A stretch of DNA of 64,000 bases from UBA11865 sp041570195. Its GTDB lineage: Bacteria; Chloroflexota; Anaerolineae; Promineifilales; Promineifilaceae. How positions within the stretch are numbered: the stretch's first letter is position 1; every line of letters starts with the position of its first letter. Below are positions 34,363-43,233 of this stretch, piece by piece. The notes beneath the pieces are model-generated. The model saw nothing but the letters and a program-made list of their open reading frames with translations, made no database searches and was not told the DNA's origin. The stretch spans positions 1 to 64,000 of the forward strand of contig JBFFWQ010000007.1 in the NCBI GenBank assembly GCA_041570195.1. Reading direction: 5' to 3'. The position numbers were made by a program, and so were the translations under genes.

Positions 34363-34974
34363 ATGGCTACCCGTCTCGAGCGAAAGAAAATGGGCGCCGC
34401 GCTGCGCCAACAAGTACCACGTAGAAGCCACGGCGCTTGGGCGCCCCCTCCCGACCGGCCGAATCCACTGGCCTTGCTTCAGGCACAGGATGAGGGCCGG
34501 CTTCAGCATCTTGTACCCATAAAATACGGCCGCATGGTCGAATCGCCCTTCGCCTTTCTGCGTGGTTCGGCGGTTGTCATGGCCGCCGACCTGGCCGCAA
34601 CCCCATCCACTGGGCTGCAGGTCCAGTTATGCGGCGACGCCCATCTGTCTAACTTCGGCGTCTTCGCCACGCCAGAGCGTCAGCTCGTCTTCGACATCAA
34701 CGACTTTGACGAGACCCATCCCGGACCGTGGGAGTGGGATCTCAAACGCCTGGTTGCCAGCGCCGTGGTCGCCGGCCGGGCCAACGGTTTCGGCGACAAG
34801 ACCAACCGCAAAATGGCCCAGACCACCGCCCACACTTGCGCCAGGGTCATGGACAGCCTGTCCAAGGCCTTGGCCGATTTCGCCCTCGCCTACGCCAACC
34901 AGACCGAGCAGGATCACCAGGCCCTGGCTGATGCGATTGACTCTGGTCAGATCGCCGCCCAGCGCGAGGCTTAA
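34363..34974 (+). pseudogene. DUF2252 protein, truncated to its N-terminal half
   Basis: 203 residues from ATG 34363. DUF2252 proteins usually have more than 400 residues and a kinase-like fold. The conserved N-terminal motifs are here: FAFLRGSAVVMAADLA, LCGDAHLSNFGVFA (the kinase-like HLSNFG loop) and FDINDFDETHPGPWEWDLKRL. The frame then ends at IAAQREA-stop, and no continuation of the family is found in any frame of the following 320 bases. A 3-prime deletion is therefore likely. A 120-bp repeat and a 59-bp element sit directly upstream, making rearrangement plausible. Confidence 0.75.
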
Positions 34975-35294
34975 GAAACAGAACCAGACGACCAAGCAAG
35001 TCTCGCCCCCTTCTCGCAACCGGGCGCTTGACCGCCATATACTACGAACACGGGCCGCGAATCTATGTTTATGAAACTCCCAGGACAAGTCTTGCAACAC
35101 GCTCGCTAGGATGACTTGAACGAATGTCGCTTTTGAGGACAATCAGAGAGGTCGATATCCGCCTGCCCATTACAATGGGCCAATATCATGCGTCGCGTCA
35201 ATCGTAATTCTAGTCTCGTTTACTTTTCTTACGATAGACAAATCAAAGCTAGCTCAAAGCTGACGGCCGTCAGCTAACTTTCAGGAGAATCAAT
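34975..35294. other. Spacer after the truncated gene, with AGCTGACGG palindrome
   Basis: 320 bases without a supported gene. Positions 35243-35284 belong to the AGCTGA word family, and 35258-35275 (AGCTGACGGCCGTCAGCT) is a perfect 18-bp palindrome just before the ribosome site of the next gene. Confidence 0.5.
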
Positions 35295-35831
35295 ATGAAT
35301 CGTTTTTTCGTTGGCACCCGTTACATGATCATCATTCCCATCGTCGGCCTGGGCCTGGCCGCAGCCGCCTTTTTTCTCTTCGGCGGCATCCAACTCATCC
35401 GATTGCTTGTAGAGACCATAGGCGCGATACTAGGTCTCATTGAAGTACACCACAAAGAGGAGATTCCCATCGTAATCGAGGTGGTCGAGTTTGTGCACAC
35501 TTTCCTGATCGGCACCGTGCTCTACATCACCTCCATTGGCTTCTACCAACTCTTCATAAGCGAAATAGAATTCCCTGGCTGGCTCAAGATCCACAATACC
35601 GAGGAGCTTGAAACCAGCCTCATCGGCGTAACTGTGGTCGTCCTGGCCGTCAACTTCTTAGGCGTCGTATTCACCGGCGAAAACGTGGATTTGGTCGCCC
35701 AGGGCGCGGGCATCGCTCTACCCATTGGCGCTCTGGCATTGTTCGTCGCCGCCAGGGCTTGGGCTACCCGCCAGGAACACGAGGTCGAGATGCAGCGAGA
35801 ACAGGAAGCTGAGGCCACGGCCAACGAATAG
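35295..35831 (+). CDS. YqhA/UPF0114-family membrane protein
   Basis: 178 residues. Four predicted helices: MIIIPIVGLGLAAAAFFLF, the mid-chain IVIEVVEFVHTFLIGTVLYI, SLIGVTVVVLAVNFLGVVF and GIALPIGALALFVAARAW. The EVVEFVHTFLIGTVLYITSIGFYQLFI block and PGWLKIHNTEELE are typical of the YqhA/UPF0114 family, whose role is not established. The C-terminus is charged. A CAGGAG ribosome site precedes the ATG. It sits in a run of small envelope proteins. Confidence 0.85.
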   Translation: MNRFFVGTRYMIIIPIVGLGLAAAAFFLFGGIQLIRLLVETIGAILGLIEVHHKEEIPIVIEVVEFVHTFLIGTVLYITSIGFYQLFISEIEFPGWLKIHNTEELETSLIGVTVVVLAVNFLGVVFTGENVDLVAQGAGIALPIGALALFVAARAWATRQEHEVEMQREQEAEATANE

Positions 35832-35901
35832 AGCTTGTCTGACCGCAGTTCGGTCTGAACGAACCACGCTACAATGTACGTCAGAACGATGGAGAGCTAA
35901 A

Positions 35902-36264
35902 ATGAGCGAAACTCCCGTAGAGAGAAGTCGGCGAGTCCGGATATTCAGGACGCTTTTTCTGGACTTGTTACTTGATCGAAGAGCCCGGCCGATTTTCATC
36001 TACGTCGCCTTCTTAATCGTTATTACAGCGGCCGTCTTTCACTGGCTGGAAGGCTGGAATTGGCTAGACTCGATCTACTTCGTAGTCATCACTTTCACTA
36101 CCATTGGCTACGGCGACTTTCACCCAACCACTCCTTTGACAAAGCTGATCACGATATTTGTCGCCTTGAACGGCGTCGCCGTCTTGCTCATGCTCTTCGA
36201 CGAAATCCGGCGCGTGCGCGCTTGGTACCTTGTTGACGCAACAATTGACTCTACAGAGGAATAA
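35902..36264 (+). CDS. Two-helix potassium channel subunit
   Basis: 120 residues from ATG 35902, with GGAGAG upstream; the longer frame overlaps the previous gene. Architecture is helix (IFIYVAFLIVITAAVF), pore loop with selectivity filter TFTTIGYGDFHP, and helix (LITIFVALNGVAVLLML). The TIGYG filter indicates K+ selectivity. There is no cytoplasmic RCK or TrkA domain, so this is a minimal KcsA-like channel that would act as a tetramer. It lies four bases before the SH3/META gene, suggesting one transcript. Confidence 0.93.
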   Translation: MSETPVERSRRVRIFRTLFLDLLLDRRARPIFIYVAFLIVITAAVFHWLEGWNWLDSIYFVVITFTTIGYGDFHPTTPLTKLITIFVALNGVAVLLMLFDEIRRVRAWYLVDATIDSTEE

Positions 36265-36268
36265 TAAC

Positions 36269-37462
36269 ATGGAAAATCAGACACCCAACGATGACATGGA
36301 AAGTAAGGCGCCTGAACCTGGCGATGAAATGACTGAACCCGCGACCGGTGAAAAGCAGGAAGATCAAGCACCGGCCGCCCAACAATCGGGGGGCAATACC
36401 AACACGCTGGTGGTCGTCCTAGCCGTGGCCCTCGTCCTGGCGCTGGCCGGCATCCTCTTCCTGGTGTTTGTTTACGTCATTGGCGGCGGCTCCGACTCGG
36501 GCGCCGAGGGCGAGGCAACGCTGCCACCCCCGGGCGTGACGGTTGAAGCCACCGTCATCCCACCCACGCCAGAGCCGGGCGACCCCACCGCCACCGTGAC
36601 CGCCCGGTCCGGCGTCAACGTCCGCACTGGCCCTGGGCTCGAATACCCGGTCATCGGCATCGCGCCCTTTGGCGCCGTGCTAGAAGTCGTCGGCGTCAGC
36701 GCAGATGGCACCTGGTGGGCGGCCAATGTGCCTGTAGCGCCCAACGGCGTCGGCTGGGTATCTGAGGAGTTCGTCGAGGTCGCTAATGGCGACAATGTGG
36801 TCGTCCTGCCCGCCCCGCCCACACCCACGCCGGCCGCCACGCCAACGCCCACCGCCACGCCCGCGCCCGACATCGACTTCACCGCCAGCCGGACGACAAT
36901 TAACGCCGGCGAAACGGCCACCCTGGCCTGGTCGGTCGAGAACGTGAGCGCCGTCTACCTGTATCCGGTCGGCGCCCGTTTCGAGAATTTCCCCGTTACC
37001 GGGCAAGGCACCAAGGATGTTCAGCCTTACGTCACCACCTCCTATGAACTGCTGACATTCAACCCTGACAACTCCACCAGCGCCCAACAGATTGAGATCA
37101 CCGTCGTGAACGGATTGACCTCCGGCCGCTGGCTGCTTCAATCGTACGTCTCGTCTAGTGGTGGATTGCAGACGCCGCTGCCCGGGACCGAGATAACGGC
37201 TCGCTTTGGCGCCGACGGTACTCTTAGCGGATCGGGCGGCTGCAACAGTTACAGCGGCGGTTTCACGGCCTACGACCAGACCTTGCGCATCAGCAACCTG
37301 TCGTCCAGCCAGACGCTTTGCGCCACGCCAGAAGGCATCATGGAGCAAGAGAGTGAATTCTTGAGACTGATGCAGCAGGCCAATCAGATGACCATCAGCG
37401 CCGGCCAATTGACCATATTCGACGCCGGCGGCAACCGTATCCTGGTCTTCCTAAACGGCTAA
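36269..37462 (+). CDS. Membrane-anchored SH3b / Ig-like / META domain protein
   Basis: 397 residues from ATG 36269. The acidic N-terminus is followed by one membrane helix (TLVVVLAVALVLALAGILFL). Outside are a Thr/Pro linker, a bacterial SH3 domain (residues ~110-185: SGVNVRTGPGLEYPVIG, GWVSEEFVEV), a TPTPAATPTPTATPAP linker, an Ig-like domain (INAGETATLAWSVENVSAVYLYP) and a C-terminal META/HslJ domain (GRWLLQSY, SGSGGCNSYSGGF). SH3b domains often bind cell wall. The Ig-like and META parts recur in the 885-residue protein at 47703. Function unknown. Confidence 0.85.
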   Translation: MENQTPNDDMESKAPEPGDEMTEPATGEKQEDQAPAAQQSGGNTNTLVVVLAVALVLALAGILFLVFVYVIGGGSDSGAEGEATLPPPGVTVEATVIPPTPEPGDPTATVTARSGVNVRTGPGLEYPVIGIAPFGAVLEVVGVSADGTWWAANVPVAPNGVGWVSEEFVEVANGDNVVVLPAPPTPTPAATPTPTATPAPDIDFTASRTTINAGETATLAWSVENVSAVYLYPVGARFENFPVTGQGTKDVQPYVTTSYELLTFNPDNSTSAQQIEITVVNGLTSGRWLLQSYVSSSGGLQTPLPGTEITARFGADGTLSGSGGCNSYSGGFTAYDQTLRISNLSSSQTLCATPEGIMEQESEFLRLMQQANQMTISAGQLTIFDAGGNRILVFLNG

Positions 37463-37528
37463 CGGCTCACAGCAAACTGAAGCTGATAGATGAAGGCTAT
37501 ACCCATATCCGTGGAGGCATAGAAAAGA

Positions 37529-39622
37529 ATGAAAAAGCATAGAAGATCTTTAGGAAGACACCCGGTTGTCCGTATTCTGATCATCTGGATCTTCTCGGCC
37601 GTTGGCCTACTCATCATGGCCTGGTTGCTCAATGGTCTGACGATTACACCCACCGACGCTATTGGCACGGCCTTCATTGCCGCAGCAGTTATCGGCCTCT
37701 TGAATGCTCTTCTATGGCCCATTCTGAGTCGCGTACTGCTGCCTTTCGCCGTCTTTACTGGCGGCCTGCTTTTCCTGATCCTCAACGGTTTCATCGTCTG
37801 GTTGGCGGCCCAGATCGTTCCCGGTTTCGAAATCGATAGCCTGTGGACCGCCGTCTGGGCCGCGTTGGGCGTCACGGCCGTCAACGTCATCCTGAGCACC
37901 CTTTTGACCCTGGACGACGACGCCTCCTACTACCGCAACGTCATCAACAAACGCATTCGCCGCAGCAAAAAGGTCGTCGAGACCGATGTACCAGGCGTCT
38001 TCTTCCTGGAGATCGACGGCCTGGCCGAGCCCGTTCTGGAGAAGGCCATGGAATTGGGCTACACGCCGACGATGAAGCGTTGGCTCGAAGAAGGCAGCCA
38101 CAAACTGATCGGTTGGGAGACAGACCTCTCCTCTCAGACGTCGGCCAGCCAGGCCGGCTTGCTGCACGGCAACAACTACAATATTCCAGCCTTTCGCTGG
38201 TACGATCGCCAGCGTAAGAAGATCGTCGCCTCCAGCAATCCCGACGAAGTGGCCAAGATCGAACAAGATCACTCCGATGGCAACGGACTGCTGGTCGACG
38301 ACGGCGCCAGCCGCGGCAACTTATTGTCCGGCGACGCGCCCAACGTCATGAACACGGCCAGCACCATCAAGGACTTCTCCCGCTTCCACACCGCCGACTT
38401 CTATGCCTACTTCGCCGATCCCTACAACTTCTCGCGCACCTTGTTGCTTCTGTTTTGGGACATCATCCTGGAACGCTATCGCTTCTGGCAACAGCGGCGC
38501 AAGGACATCCAACCTCGTCTGGATAAGCACCACCGCAACTTCAAATACGCCCTGGTGCGCGGCGGCACGACCGTCTTCCTGCGTGAATTGAATATCTACA
38601 CCCTCATCGGCGATATGTTTGCCGGCACGCCTTCAGCTTACGCCACCTTCGTCGGTTACGACGAGGTAGCCCACCATTCTGGGGTAGAAACCCACGACGC
38701 TTTTGACGCCCTGTACAAGATCGACCAGCAGTTTGCCCGCCTGGAAAGCGCAGCCGAAAAAGCGTCCCGCCCCTATCATTTCGTCATCTTGTCCGACCAC
38801 GGCCAGAGCGGCGGCGCCACCTTCAAGCAGCGCTACGGCAAATCCCTGGCCGAGTTAGTGCAGGAATTGACCGATGACTACCAGGTTGGCGGCTACGAGG
38901 AAAATACCGAAGGCGTTAGCAACCTGAACAATGTCTTGTCCGACGCCATGCAACATGAAGACAGTAATACCGCCCGCCGGGCGGCCGGGGCCGCCAAGCG
39001 CTATGCGGCCGGCAGAGAAAGGAGCGAGATCGTGAAGGCCGAGGTCCTCTCAGCCGACGAAGTAAAGGGCGAGGAACTGCCCGGCATTGTCGTCATGGCT
39101 TCGGGTAATCTTGGCCTGGTCTACGGTACGCGACTCGAGGAACGAGCGACGCTGGAAGAGATCGAGGTCGTCTATCCTGGTATGCTCGAGGGCCTGGTCA
39201 GTCACGAGGGCATTGGCTTTGCCATGGTCCACTCCCTAGAGCACGGGCCCGTCGTCATCGGGGCTAATGGCCGCAACTATCTGGCCGAAGAACGGGTCGA
39301 AGGCGACGACCCCCTGGTCGGCTTTGGCCCCCGGGCGGCCCAACACCTGATTCGTGAGGACAGCTTCCCCAATTGCCCCGATATCCTGGTCAACAGCTTC
39401 TATCGAGCCGATACCAATGAAGTGGCCGCCTTTGAGGAACTCATCGGCTGCCACGGCGGCATGGGCGGCTACCAGACCCAACCCTTCGTCCTTTACCCGG
39501 CCGAATTGCCGGTCGCCGACGGGCCGCTGATCGGCGCCGCGGCCGTGCACCATCTCATGAAAGGTTGGGTCGCCAACAGCAACGTCGCAGCCGCGCCAGA
39601 GGACGACGAATCCGACAGCTGA
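37529..39622 (+). CDS. Holin-like membrane domain fused to an alkaline-phosphatase superfamily domain
   Basis: 697 residues, GGAGG ribosome site. Residues 1-130 have four helices of the type annotated as phage holin family 4 (for example RILIIWIFSAVGLLIMAWLL). From about 150 there is an alkaline-phosphatase/phosphodiesterase fold: VFFLEIDGLAEPVLEKAM (first metal Asp), TDLSSQTSASQAGLLHGNN (nucleophile Thr/Ser region), FVGYDEVAHHSG (Asp, His, His) and VILSDHGQSGGATF (Asp, His). All metal-site motifs look present. The domain would hydrolyse phosphodiesters or release phospholipid head groups at the membrane. No phage genes are nearby, so the holin label is structural only. Confidence 0.85.
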   Translation: MKKHRRSLGRHPVVRILIIWIFSAVGLLIMAWLLNGLTITPTDAIGTAFIAAAVIGLLNALLWPILSRVLLPFAVFTGGLLFLILNGFIVWLAAQIVPGFEIDSLWTAVWAALGVTAVNVILSTLLTLDDDASYYRNVINKRIRRSKKVVETDVPGVFFLEIDGLAEPVLEKAMELGYTPTMKRWLEEGSHKLIGWETDLSSQTSASQAGLLHGNNYNIPAFRWYDRQRKKIVASSNPDEVAKIEQDHSDGNGLLVDDGASRGNLLSGDAPNVMNTASTIKDFSRFHTADFYAYFADPYNFSRTLLLLFWDIILERYRFWQQRRKDIQPRLDKHHRNFKYALVRGGTTVFLRELNIYTLIGDMFAGTPSAYATFVGYDEVAHHSGVETHDAFDALYKIDQQFARLESAAEKASRPYHFVILSDHGQSGGATFKQRYGKSLAELVQELTDDYQVGGYEENTEGVSNLNNVLSDAMQHEDSNTARRAAGAAKRYAAGRERSEIVKAEVLSADEVKGEELPGIVVMASGNLGLVYGTRLEERATLEEIEVVYPGMLEGLVSHEGIGFAMVHSLEHGPVVIGANGRNYLAEERVEGDDPLVGFGPRAAQHLIREDSFPNCPDILVNSFYRADTNEVAAFEELIGCHGGMGGYQTQPFVLYPAELPVADGPLIGAAAVHHLMKGWVANSNVAAAPEDDESDS

Positions 39623-39713
39623 TCGACCGTCGCTGACAAGAGCTCTAGAAAGAGACCACACGCGCCGCGGCACACCACCATGTATGAGAATCGCCTAGCA
39701 CGGGAGGTCGAAA

Positions 39714-39749
39714 AACTGACGGCTGAAAGCTGAAAGCTGAAGGCTAGTT
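39714..39749. repeat. AGCTGAAAGC word repeats before the coiled-coil gene
   Basis: Reads CTGACGGCTGAAAGCTGAAA and continues with GCTGAAGGCTAG. It precedes the AAAGGAAGG ribosome site of the next gene by a few bases. Confidence 0.6.
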
Positions 39750-39764
39750 ACAAAGGAAGGCAAG

Positions 39765-40805
39765 ATGAAAACCCCAGAAGAGAATGATTCAGAGTTGGAT
39801 GATGCTGAAATTGAAGGCGCCAAGCCAGAAAGTACCGAAATGAAGAGTCCAGAGCCGGATAGTTCCGAAACAGAAAGCTCAGAGACAGAGGGATCAGGAC
39901 CGGAAACCGGCGAGGCGGAAATCATAGAGTCGGAAGACTCAGAACCGGAGAGCACCGAAACCGAAATTGCGGTGGCGAAGGATCCGGAGTTGGATCCGTC
40001 AGAGCCAAGATCCGAGAAGAAAGGCCCGAACATTCTTCAGCGCATCTTATTGTGGGCGGCCATCGTCATTGGCTCAATCTTTATGCTGCTGGGCCTGGCT
40101 GGCGTGATCGGCGTTTGGGCTGTCAACACGCCGGCAACCGAGACCATCCTGGCCATCCTGACACCTATCGACAACACCTTGCAACGTTTGGAAATCGTGG
40201 CCGGCGAGGCCGGCGCTACTTTGGCAGAGGTCTCGACATCGCTTGAGGACGCCGACCAGCGCGTGCAGGATCTGGGCGCCGGCCTGGCCGAAACGAATCT
40301 CGTCGTAGAGGCGCTGAACCGTATCTTGGACGTGGATGTCGAGCAAAAAGTCAGCCAGGCTCGTCAGGGTGTGCGGTCGCTCTACGATACCGTGGTCGCC
40401 GTCGAGGAAACCATCGCAGCCCTTAATGCCATCCCATTTCTCAACGTAGAAGTGCCGGGCAGTACGGAGATCAATGATATCCGCACCGGCATGGAAGAAA
40501 TGGCCGTCAGCGCGGCCGAATTGCGCGAGGAGTCTCAGCAGAGACAGGAAGACCGGGCCGAAAACCTCGTCGAGGCTATTAGCGCGCCCATCAATCGGCT
40601 CAATGATCGTGTCGACGAGATGCACACCCGAATGACCGGCGCAGAAAACCGGCTTGGCCTGGCCGTCGAGGGCGTTGGAGAGATACAAAGCAAGGTGCCT
40701 CGCTGGATCGATATCGCCTCCATCATCGCCACCCTGCTACTGGCCTGGTTGATGTTCTCTCAAGGGGCGGTCATTCTCCTGTGCTGGCAGACTTTGCATA
40801 CGTAA
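39765..40805 (+). CDS. Acidic Ser/Glu-rich protein with membrane helix and coiled coil
   Basis: 346 residues, ribosome site AAGGAAGG. Residues 1-85 are almost wholly Glu, Ser, Asp, Thr and Pro in short near-repeats (PESTEMKSPEPDSSETESSE). A helix (ILLWAAIVIGSIFMLLGLAGVIGVWAV) spans 93-120. Residues 130-310 are helical, with Ala/Glu/Leu/Val heptads suggesting a coiled coil. A second helix closes the chain (IASIIATLLLAWLMF). The acidic end is likely cytoplasmic and disordered. No family recognised. It is 10 bases from the AI-2E gene. Confidence 0.7.
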   Translation: MKTPEENDSELDDAEIEGAKPESTEMKSPEPDSSETESSETEGSGPETGEAEIIESEDSEPESTETEIAVAKDPELDPSEPRSEKKGPNILQRILLWAAIVIGSIFMLLGLAGVIGVWAVNTPATETILAILTPIDNTLQRLEIVAGEAGATLAEVSTSLEDADQRVQDLGAGLAETNLVVEALNRILDVDVEQKVSQARQGVRSLYDTVVAVEETIAALNAIPFLNVEVPGSTEINDIRTGMEEMAVSAAELREESQQRQEDRAENLVEAISAPINRLNDRVDEMHTRMTGAENRLGLAVEGVGEIQSKVPRWIDIASIIATLLLAWLMFSQGAVILLCWQTLHT

Positions 40806-40815
40806 CGCAATTGCC

Positions 40816-41892
40816 GTGTCTCAAAAGAGCCTATCCTTCACGTTAAGATTCATTCTTGGCATCGCCGGCCTAGGTATAGCCTTGATCGCCGTGCGGCAAG
40901 CGTCCGGCATCATCGTACCCTTGCTGCTGGCTTGGATTATCGTGTTGAGCGCCAGCCCGCTTTTCTACTGGCTGCGCGAGAAAAATGCGCCCGGTTGGCT
41001 GGCCTTTGTCCTCACTTTCCTGGCCATCCTGGCCGTTGGCGCCTTCCTGGTTATCACCTTGATCGTCGCCGTCGATCAACTGTTCGATCTGCTGCCGACC
41101 TACGCCGACGAAGTAGATAGCATCAAGCAATCCGTCGCGGAGTTCCTGACCAGTATGGGGCTTGGCCAGACAAACTCTGAACCCGTCGCCGATCTGATTG
41201 ATCCCAGCGCGCTGATAAATCTTTATGCCGGGCTGCTTGGTGGGCTCGTGGAAGCCCTCTCCAACGTGGCGCTCATCTTCATGGCCATTATTTTTATGCT
41301 CGTCGAAGCCTTCAACATGCCTCGCAAAGTGGCTGCCGAACTAGACGCCGGCAACGACTACGTCAGGCGGTTATCCGAGTTCAGCCTCGACATCCGGCAC
41401 TATATATCCATCACCACCTGGATCGGTTTGCTAACCGGCACCCTTGACACTATCTTCTTTGTGATCATGGGCGTGCCCCTGCCCTTGCTATGGGGTATCC
41501 TGGCCTTCTTGTTGAGCTATATCCCCGTCGTAGGCTTCTGGCTGGCTGCCATTCCGCCGACGATCTTGGCCTGGCTGGAATCCGGTCCGCTCGCCGCCAT
41601 AATCGTCTTCGTCGGCATCATCCTCATCAATGGCCTTGCGGATGAAGTGCTTAAACCGAAGATTATGGGCGAGGGTCTCGACCTGGCACCCATTATGGTC
41701 ATCCTTTCAATTACCATCTGGACGGCCGTCCTGGGCCCTATGGGCGCTATTCTGGGCATTCCGATGACCATGATCGTCAAGGAGTTGGTGCTTGAGGCAG
41801 ATGAGCAAAATGCCTGGATCGCTCGCTTAATCAGCAAAGGGGATGAAAAGCCTCCCCCAGATGAGTCAGTGGAATCGCCCTCGCCGAACTAA
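40816..41892 (+). CDS. AI-2E family transporter (PerM-like)
   Basis: 358 residues from GTG 40816, 10 bases after the previous stop. Eight helices are predicted with the large extracellular loop after the third one (LFDLLPTYADEVDSIKQSV). Family motifs include IVPLLLAWIIVLSASPLFYWL and the C-terminal DEVLKPKIMGEGLDLAP plus LGPMGAILGIPMTMIVKE. Members are linked to autoinducer-2 export or Na+/H+ antiport. The end is followed directly by copy B of the 120-bp repeat. Confidence 0.92.
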   Translation: MSQKSLSFTLRFILGIAGLGIALIAVRQASGIIVPLLLAWIIVLSASPLFYWLREKNAPGWLAFVLTFLAILAVGAFLVITLIVAVDQLFDLLPTYADEVDSIKQSVAEFLTSMGLGQTNSEPVADLIDPSALINLYAGLLGGLVEALSNVALIFMAIIFMLVEAFNMPRKVAAELDAGNDYVRRLSEFSLDIRHYISITTWIGLLTGTLDTIFFVIMGVPLPLLWGILAFLLSYIPVVGFWLAAIPPTILAWLESGPLAAIIVFVGIILINGLADEVLKPKIMGEGLDLAPIMVILSITIWTAVLGPMGAILGIPMTMIVKELVLEADEQNAWIARLISKGDEKPPPDESVESPSPN

Positions 41893-42008
41893 GTGGAGAG
41901 CAATTGCAAATTCAAGTTCACATACCAAGCCGATCTGCAACTATTCTCCTGAAAGCAAGCCAACTAATCGGCAGGTTAATTCATATTCTGAACGCTGGCT
42001 TGCTTAGG
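41889..42008. repeat. 120-bp two-copy repeat, copy B, containing a convergent hairpin
   Basis: Matches copy A at 34225-34344 at about 97 of 120 positions. Contains a perfect 10-bp inverted repeat, AAGCAAGCCA (41953-41962) and TGGCTTGCTT (41996-42005), separated by 33 bases. It lies between convergent genes and includes the TAA stop of the DUF3267-HD gene (42004-42006), so it may also serve as a terminator for both. Confidence 0.7.
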
Positions 42009-43233
42009 TGCCGGCTTCAGACAACTCAGCTATTGCCTGGTTAAGATTACTCCGCGCCTTCGCCTCTAGCGCCTGATAGAGTCGATCCGTCTGGTAAATG
42101 CGCTCACGGTTCAAGAACCCGCCGAGAGCCTGCACCCGATTTGCCTTGTATTCATCCTCGGGTATCCAACCGAACTCCTGCCGTAGTGCGTCTGATTGAC
42201 GGGCAAAGACTTCCTTGTCCGCTCCCAAAGGCGCCAGGTCGGCGTCCAGGAGGATAAGGGCGTCCCTATCCTCGTTTTCGGACTCGTGCGTCACAGTCTT
42301 TAAGATCATGTCACTGACCCGGGTAATAGTTCGCTCGGGCATGCCCAGCTTCTTCAGCGCCGCGCGAGCGTACTCGGCGCTCCTGACCTCATTGTCCTTC
42401 GCCCGTGAATCATAAATGACATCATGAAACCAGATAGCCAGTTGCACCGATTTATAGTCGTCGGCCAGATCATGCATGCCGCCGGCCGTATCCAGAACTT
42501 CCCCCACATGCGTCAGGATATGGTAGTAACGGCCATCGCCATTGTAACGAACGACCATGTCGGCAAAAACGCGCCGGGCGGCCTCTTCGTCGATGCCCAG
42601 CGATCCGGTCAATTTGAGCCAGCGCCTGCTCATCCCCGCCACATCATCCTCAGCCAACGTGTATATCCTGATTCTCGGTCCACTATCACGCACCATCAAC
42701 GTCGCCGGCTTGCGCAATAACCAGCCAGCTACCACCAAGTCGCCGACGGAGGCCGCGGCGTTAAAAGCCATCAAGGCCAACAACTCGGCCACCAACGCTT
42801 GCGTGATCAGCGGAAGAAGGACCAGGCCCACCAGCGTGAGGCCCACGATCGGCGCCAGCCCGGCGACAATGAACTGATTGCGCGGCAGATACCACCCTGG
42901 CGCGCTAGCATAGGCATAAACCACTCGAAAGCCAAACTCCGGTCGCTCGCCAGTGTAAATCCAAAAGAGCAGACCGTGCAGCAATTCGTGAACAACCAAA
43001 ACCACGAACAAGCCAACGACCAGGTACAATAACTCCAGGTTCTGGATGACGTCGAAGAAGCCGGTCGCACTGATCTCGGGCCGAATGGCCGCTGCCAACT
43101 GCACGAAAAGCCAGCCAAAAACAAAAAGCAGGGCTAGGCCAACCAGGTTAAGCAACAGGGCATTTTTCCTCTCGCCCAGGTCCAGGTTACCGGCATATAC
43201 GTACTCTGCGCCTAGATCTTTTGTTGACTTCAT
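42004..43233 (-). CDS. DUF3267 metalloprotease-like domain fused to an HD phosphohydrolase
   Basis: 409 residues from ATG 43233; an in-frame ATG 30 codons upstream is possible, and neither has a clear ribosome site. Residues 10-195 are a DUF3267-type membrane domain with the zinc-protease motif VVHELLHGLLF (HELLH 82-86) among five or so helices. Residues 205-400 form an HD domain: RYYHILTHVGEVLD (His238, His242), LAIWFHDVIYD (His270, Asp271), NEVRSAEYA and ILLDADLAPLG. Such HD domains are usually free-standing predicted phosphohydrolases. The fusion puts a site-2-like membrane protease next to a nucleotide hydrolase; the functional link is unknown. Confidence 0.82.
   Translation of the reverse strand: MKSTKDLGAEYVYAGNLDLGERKNALLLNLVGLALLFVFGWLFVQLAAAIRPEISATGFFDVIQNLELLYLVVGLFVVLVVHELLHGLLFWIYTGERPEFGFRVVYAYASAPGWYLPRNQFIVAGLAPIVGLTLVGLVLLPLITQALVAELLALMAFNAAASVGDLVVAGWLLRKPATLMVRDSGPRIRIYTLAEDDVAGMSRRWLKLTGSLGIDEEAARRVFADMVVRYNGDGRYYHILTHVGEVLDTAGGMHDLADDYKSVQLAIWFHDVIYDSRAKDNEVRSAEYARAALKKLGMPERTITRVSDMILKTVTHESENEDRDALILLDADLAPLGADKEVFARQSDALRQEFGWIPEDEYKANRVQALGGFLNRERIYQTDRLYQALEAKARSNLNQAIAELSEAGT

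Noticed and set aside
37529..37920. Prophage holin
   Set aside because: The helices resemble a holin family by name only; they are fused to a phosphatase domain and no phage structural or lysis genes occur.
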